64,000 nt of DNA from NIC37A-2 sp050289625 (GTDB taxonomy: Bacteria > Myxococcota_A > Polyangia > Polyangiales > Polyangiaceae): positions 72,755-136,754 of the forward strand of contig JBNKGC010000001.1 of assembly GCA_050289625.1 (NCBI GenBank), read 5' to 3'. Both the position numbers and the translations under genes were made by a program. Under the pieces are notes generated by a model. The model was not told the origin of the DNA. It saw only the letters and a list, made by a program, of their open reading frames with translations, and made no database searches. Below, in pieces: positions 7,321 to 16,804 of the stretch; positions within the stretch are counted from its first letter, which is position 1, and each line of letters begins with the position of its first letter.

Positions 7321-9003
7321 ATGACCCGACGGCATGCCAGGCGAAAACGACAGTTCGAACGGCTTCCAGTGCGCGTGCCTGCCTTCATCGAGAAGTGGTC
7401 GCGCGCCCGCTTCTACCTGGGGTTCGTGCTCTCCGTCGTGGCCGTTGCCGCCCTGTCGTGGACCCATCCTTGGTTTTCCGTGCTCGGAATTCCCGTCGCG
7501 TTTCTTGCCGTCGTCGGCCTGCACGACGTGGTGCAGAAGAAGCACACGATTCTGAGGAACTTCCCCATCATCGGCCACCTTCGCTACGTCGCCGAATCGC
7601 TGCGCCCGGAGCTCCGCCAGTACTTCGTCGAGTCCGATTCCGAGGAAAACCCACTCAGTCGCGAGAACCGCGGCATCGTCTATCAGCGCGCCAAGGGGGC
7701 GCTCGACACGCAGCCTTTTGGCACCCAACACCAGGTTTACGGCGTCGGCTACGAGTGGGTGGGGCATTCGCTGGCTCCGGTCAAACCTGCCGAGAGCGTC
7801 GCGCGCGTCACGATTGGCGCGGGGCGTTGCTCCGCACCGTATGAGGCGTCGCTCCTGAACATTTCCGCGATGAGCTTTGGTGCGCTCTCGGCCCGAGCCG
7901 TGTTGGCCATGAACGAGGGGGCTCGCCGTGGAGGTTTCTACCAAAACACGGGCGAGGGGGGGGTGAGCCGGTACCACCTCGAGCCCGGCGGAGACTTGGT
8001 TTGGCAAATCGGAACGGGCTACTTCGGTTGTCGGAAAGACGACGGCAGTTTCGATCGGAAGTTGTTCGAGGAAACGGCGGCCGAGCGATCGATCAAGATG
8101 ATCGAAATCAAGCTCTCCCAGGGCGCCAAGCCTGCCCATGGTGGTGTCTTGCCGGGAGTGAAGGTGTCGGCCGAGATTGCTCAGGCGCGGCGTCTTCCGG
8201 TTCATCAGACCGTGATATCCCCTCCGGCGCATTCGGCCTTCGAAGGTCCGCTGGGCCTTCTCGAGTTCGTTGTCGAGCTTCGCAAACGGAGCTCGGGCAA
8301 GCCTGTCGGCTTCAAACTGTGCGTGGGCAACCCAGTCGAGTTCATGGCCGTCGTCAAAGCCATGGCGGAGACGGGTCTGCGCCCCGATTTCATCACCGTC
8401 GACGGCGCGGAGGGGGGCACGGGGGCAGCTCCTCCGGAATTCACGAACTCAGTCGGGATGCCCCTCGAAGAGGGCCTCGTGTTCGTCGACAACGCGCTGC
8501 GCGGCGCCGGGCTGCGGGACGAGCTCCACGTGATCTCCGCTGGGAAGATCATGACCGGTTTTCACATGCTTCGACACTTTGCTTTGGGAGCCGACCTCTG
8601 CAACTCGGCGCGCGCGATGATGCTTGCGGTAGGTTGCATCCAGGCACTCAAGTGCAACACCAACCGCTGCCCCACGGGGGTCACGACCCAAGACCCGAGG
8701 CTCGTTCGCGGCCTCGTCGTCGGAGAGAAAGCGCCGCGCGTCGCTCGCTACCATCGGGAGACGGTTGACTCATTTCTCGAGCTGCTGGGCGCAGCCGGGC
8801 TCGCGGAACCGAAAGCGCTACGCCCGTACCACATTTACCGACGCGTTTCCCCGAACCGCATCCAGCACCTCGGGCAGGTCTTTCACCGACTCCAGCCCGG
8901 GTCCCTTCTGGAAGGAACGGCTCCCGAGCCGTATCAAAAGCTCTGGGGCGAGGCCCGGACGGACGTGTTCTCTCCCGAGGGGGGATCCGCGTCGTGGCGG
9001 TAG
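7321..9003 (+). CDS. Membrane-anchored FMN-binding glutamate synthase-family protein
   Basis: A 560-residue protein of the glutamate synthase large-subunit synthase domain family (COG0069). Residues about 31-66 hold one or two transmembrane segments; the FMN barrel follows, with ISAMSFGALS, EGGVSRYH, AKPAHGGVLPG, FITVDGAEGGTGAAP and DLCNSARAMMLAVGC in family order. The Cys cluster at about 439-451 (C, ALKC, TNRC before PTG) matches the 3Fe-4S ligand motif of glutamate synthase. There is no N-terminal glutamine amidotransferase domain, so it cannot use glutamine amide transfer alone. Stand-alone membrane versions are widespread and of uncertain role, possibly as amine or amino-acid oxidoreductases. 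The start is preceded by a GGGGTAGG-type site. Confidence 0.9.
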   Translation: MTRRHARRKRQFERLPVRVPAFIEKWSRARFYLGFVLSVVAVAALSWTHPWFSVLGIPVAFLAVVGLHDVVQKKHTILRNFPIIGHLRYVAESLRPELRQYFVESDSEENPLSRENRGIVYQRAKGALDTQPFGTQHQVYGVGYEWVGHSLAPVKPAESVARVTIGAGRCSAPYEASLLNISAMSFGALSARAVLAMNEGARRGGFYQNTGEGGVSRYHLEPGGDLVWQIGTGYFGCRKDDGSFDRKLFEETAAERSIKMIEIKLSQGAKPAHGGVLPGVKVSAEIAQARRLPVHQTVISPPAHSAFEGPLGLLEFVVELRKRSSGKPVGFKLCVGNPVEFMAVVKAMAETGLRPDFITVDGAEGGTGAAPPEFTNSVGMPLEEGLVFVDNALRGAGLRDELHVISAGKIMTGFHMLRHFALGADLCNSARAMMLAVGCIQALKCNTNRCPTGVTTQDPRLVRGLVVGEKAPRVARYHRETVDSFLELLGAAGLAEPKALRPYHIYRRVSPNRIQHLGQVFHRLQPGSLLEGTAPEPYQKLWGEARTDVFSPEGGSASWR

Positions 9004-9178
9004 TAGCTCGCTGCGGGGGACGTTGACTCGGTCGAGCTGACGCGCGTTTCGCGCCTCGCTGCGAGACGACCCGGTGAAGCTTCGTGGGCTGTGCGCGTGG
9101 AATGCCGTCGTGCTCACGTTGCTCAGGTGATCCGGTTTTGGGTGAGTGAACGACTGCGACCGACCGTTCGGCGTGAGC

Positions 9179-10426
9179 ATGAAACCGTGCCTGCGAGCGT
9201 TGCCCCTGGGCTGGTCTTTGTTAGCGATCCTCTGTCTCCCTTCCGCAGCGTGTGAGTCGGACTCTACCGGTGGTCCCGGCGCCAACGCGGGCAGCGGCGG
9301 AGCCATCCAAGGCGGAGCCGGAGGGGAGGCACCTCTCGCCGCGGGGGGGATCCCGGGAACGGTTCTCGGGGACGGGGTGGATTTCCAGCAGTGTGCTGCC
9401 GGCCAAGCGATCGCGCAGCCGACGCCAGCGAACCTACTGTTCGTGATCGATCGCAGTGGAAGCATGAATTGTAATCCACCGGACGGCGATCCCGAGCTGA
9501 CCCAACTCTGTGCGACGTCTCCGGTGAAGTGGGATCCGAATCGCCCATCCAAATGGGAGGTGGTCGAAGAAGCCCTTGGAGGGGTGCTCGAAGTCCTGGC
9601 GGAGCGTGAAAACCTCAGCGTGGGCTTGAGCGTCTTTCCGAAGCCCAGCGTTGATCTCGGTTGCCAGGTCGACGCTGGTCCGGACGTCCCCCTCGCGCCG
9701 CTGGACGAGAGCCAGGCACGACTCCTCTCGGAGTTCGTCGCAGGTGTGGTTCCCCACGGTGACACGCCTCTCGTTGGGGCAACTATCCTCAGTTACCAGT
9801 TTCTCGCCAACGAGCTTCGCGCCGGGCGCATCTATGGCAACAGCTTCGTCGTGCTTTTGACGGACGGTTCCGACACCTGCGCGACGGAAGCTCAACTGCA
9901 GACGCTCGTGGGTCGAGACGTTGCGAACGCGACGCGGTTCGATATCCGCACCTTCGTGATTGGAGCTCCTGGGAGCGAGGGCGGCAGGTCGCTTCTCTCC
10001 AAGATCGCTTCCGAGGGCCTCACTGCGTCGAGCGGCTCTTGTGTGTCCGGTGGTGACCGCGCCGACGTCGGCGACTGTCACTTCGACATGACGACCGCCT
10101 CAGACTTCTCGAAGGATCTGAGCTCGGCACTTGCGGCGATTACGTCGGACCGCGCTCTCTCGTGCGTGTTCGACGTTCCGACGAGCTCGGACGGGAGGGG
10201 CGTCGACCTCACCCAGGTCAACGTGACTTTCGCTTCGTCGAAAGGGGAGGCTCTGGGCGTCCTCCAGGATCGCTCCGCGCCGTGCGAAGACGGGGCCCAG
10301 GGGTGGCAGTACACCAGCGACCTCTCGAGCATCGTCTTGTGCGGAGCGATCTGCGACGCGGTCCGAGCGGATCCGGAGTCGGAGATTCGTGTGGTCCTCG
10401 GGTGTCCGACTGCCGTGGTGCGTTGA
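9179..10426 (+). CDS. VWA-domain lipoprotein
   Basis: A 415-residue lipoprotein. The signal runs to the lipobox PSAAC (Cys25), then a Gly/Ala-rich linker to about residue 65. The VWA domain starts near residue 85 with LFVIDRSGSM (MIDAS DRSGS), then DTPLVGA and VVLLTDGSDTC, which complete the metal site. Cys residues are frequent, consistent with oxidation in the periplasm or at the surface. ATG 9179 was preferred to an in-frame upstream ATG at 9146 because the signal peptide starts there. It is followed by another VWA lipoprotein gene 26 bp downstream, and the two are similar in layout, suggesting an ancient tandem duplication. Confidence 0.85.
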   Translation: MKPCLRALPLGWSLLAILCLPSAACESDSTGGPGANAGSGGAIQGGAGGEAPLAAGGIPGTVLGDGVDFQQCAAGQAIAQPTPANLLFVIDRSGSMNCNPPDGDPELTQLCATSPVKWDPNRPSKWEVVEEALGGVLEVLAERENLSVGLSVFPKPSVDLGCQVDAGPDVPLAPLDESQARLLSEFVAGVVPHGDTPLVGATILSYQFLANELRAGRIYGNSFVVLLTDGSDTCATEAQLQTLVGRDVANATRFDIRTFVIGAPGSEGGRSLLSKIASEGLTASSGSCVSGGDRADVGDCHFDMTTASDFSKDLSSALAAITSDRALSCVFDVPTSSDGRGVDLTQVNVTFASSKGEALGVLQDRSAPCEDGAQGWQYTSDLSSIVLCGAICDAVRADPESEIRVVLGCPTAVVR

Positions 10427-10452
10427 GATCACGCTCGAAGGGGAGTGGATTC

Positions 10453-11865
10453 ATGAAATACGGGCGATTTGCTGCGATTTGCACGATCACGGGCTGCCTC
10501 GCCCCCGGGTGCGGAGGGGACGATAGGCGCCCCTTGGAGAAACCCGGCGGGGGACCCGATACGGGAGGCACTGCACCCATCACCGTACCGAATTCGGGCA
10601 AGACCGGCGTGAAGGCGATCGGGATGGGGGGTGTGCCTGGGTCTTCCAAGAACTACCCGGAGGTCACCTTCAAATACGAGCCCGAAGGCGATGGGAAAAG
10701 CGCGTGCGGCAGCACGCGAGGCGCGCCGAAATCCGTGCTCCGACCCATGGACATCGTGTTCATCATCGACAACTCGGGCTCGATGGACGCGGAGATTCAG
10801 GAGGTCGAGCAGAACGTCTACCGCAACTTCGCCAACATCATCGAGTCGAGCGGTATCGACTATCGGGTCATTCTTCTTTCCCGCTATGGAAGTTCCACGG
10901 GGCCAGCGGTCGGCGAAAGCGACTTTCAGGTGTGCATTCCGCCACCCCTCGGCGCGACCGCGTGCGAAGATCCGAGCTCCGAGCGGCTTCGGAACAACAC
11001 CCGGGGCACTCCTGGGCACAGCATCTCCGGCGAGTTCTTTCACTACAGCGCAGACATCGAAAGCAAGGATGCGCTGTGCGTCCTCCTCGCCACCTATGAC
11101 CAGCCCGACGAATGGGACGGAGGTCCCAATCGGAGCGGATGGGCTCCGTTGGCACCCCGTGGCTGGGGTGCCTGGCTCAGGCAGAACGCGTTCAAGACCT
11201 TCGTCGTCGTCACGGACGACGACGTCAGCTGCAGCGACTGGGGTTACAACTTCCAGGATCGAAATGGCGTCGACGGCGGGATGAAGGCGGCTGAGGACTT
11301 CGATCGCGCGCTTCTGGCGCTCGATCCCGCGCAGTTCGGCAGCGCAGCCGATCGAAAGTACGTCTGGCACAGCATCATCGGGATGGCGGAAAACCAGCAG
11401 CTGCCGGGCCCGTGGCACCCAATTCCCGGAACGATCCAAACGGCGACGTGTCGGCCCGGCTCCTCGGGTCCGGGAACGGGCTATCAAGCGCTCAGCATTG
11501 CAACGCAGGGCCTGCGCTATCCCATCTGTCCGGACAGCGCGGGGCAGACGAACTTCGACCCGGTTTTTCGGGCCGTGGCCCGCGGTGTGGTCGAACTCGC
11601 TGCAGTGCCCTGCGAGTACGAGTTTCCCGAGGTCGAAGGCGTCATCAATCCCCAGGCGATCGAGGTGCACTACCGGCCGGGAGATGGCGGACCTGCGCAG
11701 AATCTGACGAGAGTGAGTGACGCGGGCGCGTGCTCGGGACAGGCGTACTACTTCGACGACGAGAACAGCCCGAGTCGGATCTTCCTGTGTCCGTCCGCCT
11801 GCTCCGCAGTTCAGGCGGATGGCAACGCCGAGCTGATCCTGGACTTCGGCTGCCTGGGTTCCTGA
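10453..11865 (+). CDS. VWA-like domain lipoprotein
   Basis: A 470-residue lipoprotein with lipobox LAPGC (Cys20) and a Gly/Pro/Thr-rich linker. The VWA domain starts near residue 97 with DIVFIIDNSGSMD (MIDAS DNSGS) and later TFVVVTDDDVSCSD. Between these lies an insertion of about 120 residues with several Cys pairs, larger than in the preceding VWA gene. ATG 10453 is supported by an AAGGGGAG ribosome binding site 6-7 nt upstream; the frame is open for 97 codons further upstream but those overlap the end of the preceding gene. Extracellular or outer-membrane location is inferred. Function unknown. Confidence 0.85.
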   Translation: MKYGRFAAICTITGCLAPGCGGDDRRPLEKPGGGPDTGGTAPITVPNSGKTGVKAIGMGGVPGSSKNYPEVTFKYEPEGDGKSACGSTRGAPKSVLRPMDIVFIIDNSGSMDAEIQEVEQNVYRNFANIIESSGIDYRVILLSRYGSSTGPAVGESDFQVCIPPPLGATACEDPSSERLRNNTRGTPGHSISGEFFHYSADIESKDALCVLLATYDQPDEWDGGPNRSGWAPLAPRGWGAWLRQNAFKTFVVVTDDDVSCSDWGYNFQDRNGVDGGMKAAEDFDRALLALDPAQFGSAADRKYVWHSIIGMAENQQLPGPWHPIPGTIQTATCRPGSSGPGTGYQALSIATQGLRYPICPDSAGQTNFDPVFRAVARGVVELAAVPCEYEFPEVEGVINPQAIEVHYRPGDGGPAQNLTRVSDAGACSGQAYYFDDENSPSRIFLCPSACSAVQADGNAELILDFGCLGS

Positions 11866-11877
11866 CGTGCGCGGCGT

Positions 11878-11900
11878 GCGAGGGACGCTTCGTCCCTCGC
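11878..11900. terminator. Hairpin between convergent genes
   Basis: GCGAGGGACG (11878-11887), loop CTT and CGTCCCTCGC (11891-11900) form a perfect 10-bp stem that extends a few more bases with one wobble pair. It lies exactly between the convergent stops at 11865 and 11918. It lacks a T tract on either side, so it is a terminator candidate by position rather than by full sequence pattern. Confidence 0.5.
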
Positions 11901-11917
11901 ATGCTCGCGTGGTGTTC

Positions 11918-13720
11918 TCAGGATCGGCGACGATTGCGGCGGGCTAAGGAGAGCCCGGCCAAAACGATGGGCGCCCAGGCGCTCCAAGGAGATGTACTCA
12001 CCGCGCCGAGAGAACAAGCGCAGCCCCCAGAGCTTTCGGTGGGGTTACCGACCGTGGGCGGGTCTTCACCGGAGGTGGTCGTCCCAGGGCCGGTGCCGAT
12101 CGCCGTGGTGCGGATGGTGCCCGTGTTGTCCTTGAGAACGTTCGGCGGGCCGCTCGTGAAGTACTCGAGGACTCGAGCGTTCACGGGGAACGCCTCGCCT
12201 GCGTCGGCGAGGGAGAAAGGCCATGTCGTTCCTTCGCCCCGGATTGTGAGTTGGTCGTCATAGGCGACCTCCCACGTGTTGTCTTCGCAGTTGACGGTGC
12301 GGTCGAGCACGTGAACGTTGGAGTAGTCTTGCAGATCGGGATTGAAGTCGAACTCCGGATCGAGCGTCATTTCGTCGGCTGACAGGGTCGTGTAGAGCCG
12401 CGTCATGTAGGGGTGTGAGCGGAAGAGTTCTGCGGTGCTTTCGAGAGGGGCGATCACGTGCTCTTCCAGCGCGGCTTTGAACTCGTTCGGATCCGTGTCG
12501 AGCACTGGGTCGTTGGGGTCGAGACCGGGACCGGCGCCCCCCGCTCCTCCGGTGCCTGCGCCTGGAAGCCCCGGATAGCCCGCCGCCGCGTACTCGTCGA
12601 AGGAGTCGTAGCCCGCGAAGTAGCACTCAGCGCATTCGACGAAGGCTTCCACCGTGACGCCGTCGCGCAAGACGACAGTACTTCGGACTGCGTCGACGTA
12701 TCCGCCGTACGAACCGAACCAGTTCGTGGCGTTGACGAGGAGGTCCTGGACGTCCGAAGGCTCCTGGAGGTTCGCCCACAGGTACTCCTCGCCCTGGTTG
12801 TAGAGGCGGTCTGCGAAATCGGCAGACGCACCGGCGAACTCCGTGACAAAACCCTGCCCGCCGGCCTCGTTCGCGGCCGCGATCACCACGTCGTTGTACG
12901 TCGGATTGGGATTGAACCAGTCGATGAGCAGGTCGTTCAGTTCGAGGCCCTTGTAGTTGATGGGTACGGCTCGATGGTCACCGAGGACCCAGACCATCAC
13001 TCCCATGTCCTCGTTCGCTGCGACTGCGGTGGGGCGAATCGGAATGGCTGGTCGAGCGGAGTCGTAGGTGAGACTGACCGGGCGGATCGAGCCGGAAGTG
13101 GCGCCCTTGGTCAGCTTGAACGCCACGAGGTTCAGGCCGTTTTCAAGGTAGGGACGCAACACGTCGGGGCCGATGCCGCTGATGTCGTAGCCATTTTCGC
13201 CCAACCACTCCACGGCGACGTCCGCGGGATCGTCATCCGCGGGGCGCACCGAGATCGTCTCGTAGTCGAACGCGCCGACGGTGCCGCTGTCGAGCACGAC
13301 GACAGAAGGGCCTGCCTCCTCGTCGACGCTGGAAGTCCCCCCCGTTGCCGTAGCGAAGCCTCCGGCGCCAGCCGCTACGGGGCACGAACCGGTGAAGGTG
13401 TCGTTGAAGCGATAGAGCGGGTTCGTTGCCTGCTGAAGGCGCGCAAAAGCCTCGTCGGAGGAAATGCCGACCTCGGGAGTCCCCGGCACGGGCAACACCC
13501 ACGCGAACTTCTCCGCGTCTCCCTGGTACATGATCTGGACGACGGTGGTCACCGTGCCGTCGTCGTTCTTTGCAAAGATGATGCGCTCTGCGGCTTGATT
13601 GACCGGATTGGCGGAAGAGCAAAAGAATCCACCGCAAGCCCGAGCCTCCGGCGACGCCACCAGGGTCGAAAGTGCTGCCCCCAAGGCGAGTGCGCTCGTC
13701 CCCATTCGTTTTCCAACCAT
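11918..13720 (-). CDS. DUF2330 domain protein with MYXO-CTERM-like tail
   Basis: A 600-residue exported protein. The N-terminal signal ends near SPEARA (about residue 28), and the mature start CGGFFCSS is the hallmark beginning of DUF2330 proteins, followed by AERIIFAKNDDGT and FAWVLPVPGTPEV. The C-terminus has a GGCACS motif, a hydrophobic helix (APIVLAGLSLA) and a basic end (RRNRRRS), which fits the MYXO-CTERM sorting-signal pattern of myxobacteria. This predicts removal of the tail and surface or outer-membrane anchoring. The biochemical role of DUF2330 is not known. The gene is alone on its strand, convergent with the VWA lipoprotein gene. Confidence 0.9.
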   Translation of the reverse strand: MVGKRMGTSALALGAALSTLVASPEARACGGFFCSSANPVNQAAERIIFAKNDDGTVTTVVQIMYQGDAEKFAWVLPVPGTPEVGISSDEAFARLQQATNPLYRFNDTFTGSCPVAAGAGGFATATGGTSSVDEEAGPSVVVLDSGTVGAFDYETISVRPADDDPADVAVEWLGENGYDISGIGPDVLRPYLENGLNLVAFKLTKGATSGSIRPVSLTYDSARPAIPIRPTAVAANEDMGVMVWVLGDHRAVPINYKGLELNDLLIDWFNPNPTYNDVVIAAANEAGGQGFVTEFAGASADFADRLYNQGEEYLWANLQEPSDVQDLLVNATNWFGSYGGYVDAVRSTVVLRDGVTVEAFVECAECYFAGYDSFDEYAAAGYPGLPGAGTGGAGGAGPGLDPNDPVLDTDPNEFKAALEEHVIAPLESTAELFRSHPYMTRLYTTLSADEMTLDPEFDFNPDLQDYSNVHVLDRTVNCEDNTWEVAYDDQLTIRGEGTTWPFSLADAGEAFPVNARVLEYFTSGPPNVLKDNTGTIRTTAIGTGPGTTTSGEDPPTVGNPTESSGGCACSLGAVSTSPWSAWAPIVLAGLSLARRNRRRS

Positions 13721-13961
13721 CGACTCGACTCCTTTTCGCTCGAACTGCTTTGTTTCCGCTCTGACTGCGGTGTCGTGAGCCCCCCGTCAGGGGCCGCGAG
13801 TTGGCACACCCTGGCCCAACATCCTGAGCCCATGGGGTCCGGAGGAGGTCAGAGCAGGAGGCGTGCCAGTTACGCCGCCTTCGCTCGTCGGGTGCAGGGG
13901 GCCGCCCCGTCATGCGGCCCTTCGAACGCCGCGAGCCCGCCACGGTGGCCGGGCGCGGGGT

Positions 13962-14489
13962 TCAGCCGTCGGTCGGCGATGCGTCGTCGAGCGGTGCGTC
14001 GACCCGAATCGCGTCGATCAGCCAGTCGCCGTCGACTTTCGTTAGGCTGAAGGTGACGGGGCGCCGTGCGCTGCGAGGGACCCCCCGCCGCTGTTGCTCC
14101 ACGACCGCGATGGCGCGCACCGTCGCTTGCTCGCCTCCGACTTCCGCCACGACTTCGTCGAGACCGACCTCAAGTGAGCCAAACCCCGCCTGAACGCGCG
14201 CGGTCGCCAGAGCCAGCTTGTTGCGCTCCGACGGCATGTTCCCCACTTCCGGGACGGTGATGGTAATCCGCGGGGTGAGCAGCTCTTTGAACTCACCGTT
14301 CAGATGCGCGGCGCGAAACGTCGGATTCCCCACCGGTTCGGAGAAGCTCACCGTCGCTGCGAGGCGCTCGACTTGCGCCCTTGCGAGCTCCTCGTCGGAA
14401 ATCCTGCCAAGCAGCACGTAGCCCATGAGCGGAACTCCCACGACGACGGGGAGCCAGGTGATCACGGTTCGTCGTTCCAAGCGGTGCAC
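13962..14489 (-). CDS. Hypothetical single-pass membrane protein
   Basis: A 175-residue protein with one predicted transmembrane segment at about residues 8-26 (TWLPVVVGVPLMGYVLL) followed by a domain of about 145 residues with alternating strands, ending in FSLTKVDGDWLIDAIRVD. That ending resembles small NTF2-like or DUF4864-like domains, but I cannot assign a family. The GTG at 14489 was chosen because it begins just before the membrane segment; the frame stays open upstream but would then overlap the divergent phospholipase gene. No good ribosome binding site is visible. Confidence 0.6.
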   Translation of the reverse strand: MHRLERRTVITWLPVVVGVPLMGYVLLGRISDEELARAQVERLAATVSFSEPVGNPTFRAAHLNGEFKELLTPRITITVPEVGNMPSERNKLALATARVQAGFGSLEVGLDEVVAEVGGEQATVRAIAVVEQQRRGVPRSARRPVTFSLTKVDGDWLIDAIRVDAPLDDASPTDG

Positions 14490-14581
14490 CGTACCACGGG
14501 CCGGGGCCTTCCGCTTGCCATGAGCGGTTCGGGAGAGGAAAGTCGCGGGTGAGCCGAACGTTGGGCGGGAGAGGACTTTCG

Positions 14582-16801
14582 ATGGAGGATCGGGGATGGT
14601 CGAGTCGAACCTACGTTCCGCGGGAGGAAGAGGAACTCTTGCTGCGGGAGGAGCGAGACTTCGTGGCACCAGGGCGACAGCCACACGAACTCTGCGGGCT
14701 GGCAATCTCTGGGGGCGGAATTCGGTCGGCAGCATTTGCCATGGGGCTTCTCCAGGCACTGGTGAAGGGGGAGAGACTCGAGCACATCGACTATCTGTCG
14801 ACGGTTTCCGGTGGCGGCTACACGGGGACCTCTCTCACGTGGTTTCTCAGCCGCGGTTTACCCGACGGAAGCCCTGCGGGAACGACGGAAGACGATTTTC
14901 CATTCGGAGCGCGTGTCACAGCCCCCGGCGATGAACGGGCTCGTGGGCGAAACGCCATCCTGGATTACGTGCGCCAACACGCGAACTATCTGACTCCGAC
15001 TCCGAGTCTCAACGTGCAGTCGTTGGTGGCGGTCGTGCTGCGGTCGGCCTTCGTATCCGTCTTCGTGCACTTCAGCCTGCTCACTGCGGTGATGGGCGCC
15101 TTGCTCTGGATGGGGGCGTTCGACCCCGTGCCCCGTTCGGCGCTCGGAAATTGGGGGCTCCTGGTCAAATACCTGTCGACGCCCCCGCTCCTCATGGGAG
15201 GTCTGCTCGTCCTCGCGCTTGCCTGGGCGAGCCTCTCTTATTCGGTGGCGATGCGCGTGTGGAAGGGGGCCAGCGCTTACGTCACGCGGACCTCGATCCA
15301 AGCTGGGATCGGACTGATGACCAGCGGGGCTTTCGTGTTGATGGTCCTCGGTGTCCTGCCGGTCGTCTACGTCTTCATCGAGTCGCGTGTGGGCTCATCC
15401 TGGGCCGCGGGATCGGCTTCCACCATGGTGGGCGTGGTTCTCGGCGTCATCGAGGGTCGCAAACAAGTACAGGATCAAAGTTCGCCGGGGCTCGTCGCCA
15501 AGCTGCGTCCCATCGTCGGTGTCGCTCTGGTCCTCTACGGTCTCCTGCTCGCAGCCTTTGCGGCGTCAGACTGGCTGCTCAACGGTCTCGGCAACCCGTG
15601 GCCGGCCTTCCTCTTGGGTGTGGTGGGCCTCGTCTTCGGGTGGGCGAGCAACGTCAACTACCTCGGGGCGCACCGGATGTACCGCGACCGACTGATGGAG
15701 CTGTTTACGCCGGATCCTGCCACCGTCGTGGCGCAGCGCTGGGACTACGCGCGCCTGGCCGATCCGACCCGCCTTTCGGATCTGTGTGGCGTTCCGGAGA
15801 AGGTGTGCCGGAGGCCCTACCATCTGATCAACGCCAACGTGGTGTTGGTCGGTTCCCGGGCTTGTGCCCTGCGGGCCCGAGGTGGGGACAGCTTTCTTCT
15901 CTCTCCCCTCTACTCGGGCAGCGCGGCCACGGGATGGAGACGCACCTCGACCTGGGCGCATGCTGGCTGGCGGGGCATGACGTTGCCAACGGCGATGGCG
16001 ATTTCCGGCGCGGCGGTGAATCCAAATACGGGGGTCGCGGGTCGCGGGGTGACCCGCAACCGCATGGTGTCGATGCTGCTTTCTTTGCTCAATCTTCGCC
16101 TCGGCTACTGGGCCCCGAACCCCGCCTTCGACCGCGCGCGGACACCGAATTTCATCTCGCCGGGATTACGTTCGGGCATGCTGGGACTCGGGCTGAGTGA
16201 GCACGCCGACTTGGTCGAGCTCTCGGATGGCGGGCACTTCGAGAATTTGGGGGTCTACGAGCTGTTGCGGCGCAAGGCGGGGTTCATCATCGTGAGCGAT
16301 GGAGCCGCCGACCCGAAGTACGAATTTGGCGATCTCGCCAATTTGGTCGAGCGAGCTCGCGTCGACTTTGGGGCGAAAATCGAGTTCGATCCAGAGTATC
16401 CGCTGTCCGATCTGATTCCGGGCTCGGGCCCGGCGCAACCAGACGCTCTCGACGCGAAGTACCGTCTCGCCAAGAGAGCCTTTGCTTTGGGCACCATCCA
16501 CTATCGCTACGGGCATTCGGAGATGCCTCGAGGCAAGATCGTCTACATAAAGACCACGATGATCCCCGCCCTGCCGGCGGACGTGACCAGCTACAAGGCA
16601 ACCCATCCCGAGTTTCCGGACGAAAGCACGAGCGATCAGTTTTTCGACGAAGCGCAATTCGAAGCCTATCGTGAACTGGGCTATCGCGCGGGATGCCAGT
16701 GGCTCGAGCACGAGGAGGATTTCGTTTCCGACGAGACGCAGGCGCCGGAGAGCTCGGGCAAGCGTGGCCGGACGGCGGCAGAAGAAGTCGAGGCGGGCTG
16801 A
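14582..16801 (+). CDS. Patatin-like phospholipase, multi-pass membrane protein
   Basis: A 739-residue protein. Residues 39-80 carry the start of a patatin domain: oxyanion-hole GGGIRS at 44-49 and nucleophile Ser76 in TVSGGGY. About residues 150-380 are an inserted membrane region with roughly six hydrophobic segments. The catalytic domain resumes after it and supplies the dyad Asp549 in SDGGHFENLGVYELL, a signature of the large bacterial patatin proteins. It should hydrolyse phospholipid or another acyl ester at the membrane. ATG 14582 is preferred because GGAGAGGA lies 6-8 nt upstream; GTG 14549 is in frame. The membrane segments splitting nucleophile from Asp are a notable architecture but are seen in this subfamily. 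Confidence 0.85.
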   Translation: MEDRGWSSRTYVPREEEELLLREERDFVAPGRQPHELCGLAISGGGIRSAAFAMGLLQALVKGERLEHIDYLSTVSGGGYTGTSLTWFLSRGLPDGSPAGTTEDDFPFGARVTAPGDERARGRNAILDYVRQHANYLTPTPSLNVQSLVAVVLRSAFVSVFVHFSLLTAVMGALLWMGAFDPVPRSALGNWGLLVKYLSTPPLLMGGLLVLALAWASLSYSVAMRVWKGASAYVTRTSIQAGIGLMTSGAFVLMVLGVLPVVYVFIESRVGSSWAAGSASTMVGVVLGVIEGRKQVQDQSSPGLVAKLRPIVGVALVLYGLLLAAFAASDWLLNGLGNPWPAFLLGVVGLVFGWASNVNYLGAHRMYRDRLMELFTPDPATVVAQRWDYARLADPTRLSDLCGVPEKVCRRPYHLINANVVLVGSRACALRARGGDSFLLSPLYSGSAATGWRRTSTWAHAGWRGMTLPTAMAISGAAVNPNTGVAGRGVTRNRMVSMLLSLLNLRLGYWAPNPAFDRARTPNFISPGLRSGMLGLGLSEHADLVELSDGGHFENLGVYELLRRKAGFIIVSDGAADPKYEFGDLANLVERARVDFGAKIEFDPEYPLSDLIPGSGPAQPDALDAKYRLAKRAFALGTIHYRYGHSEMPRGKIVYIKTTMIPALPADVTSYKATHPEFPDESTSDQFFDEAQFEAYRELGYRAGCQWLEHEEDFVSDETQAPESSGKRGRTAAEEVEAG

Positions 16802-16804
16802 CGG

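Noticed and set aside
12458..14050. 530-codon plus-strand frame antisense to the DUF2330 gene
   Set aside because: Composition of a GC3 shadow, no domain; the minus-strand DUF2330 protein is clear and ends in a MYXO-CTERM-like tail.
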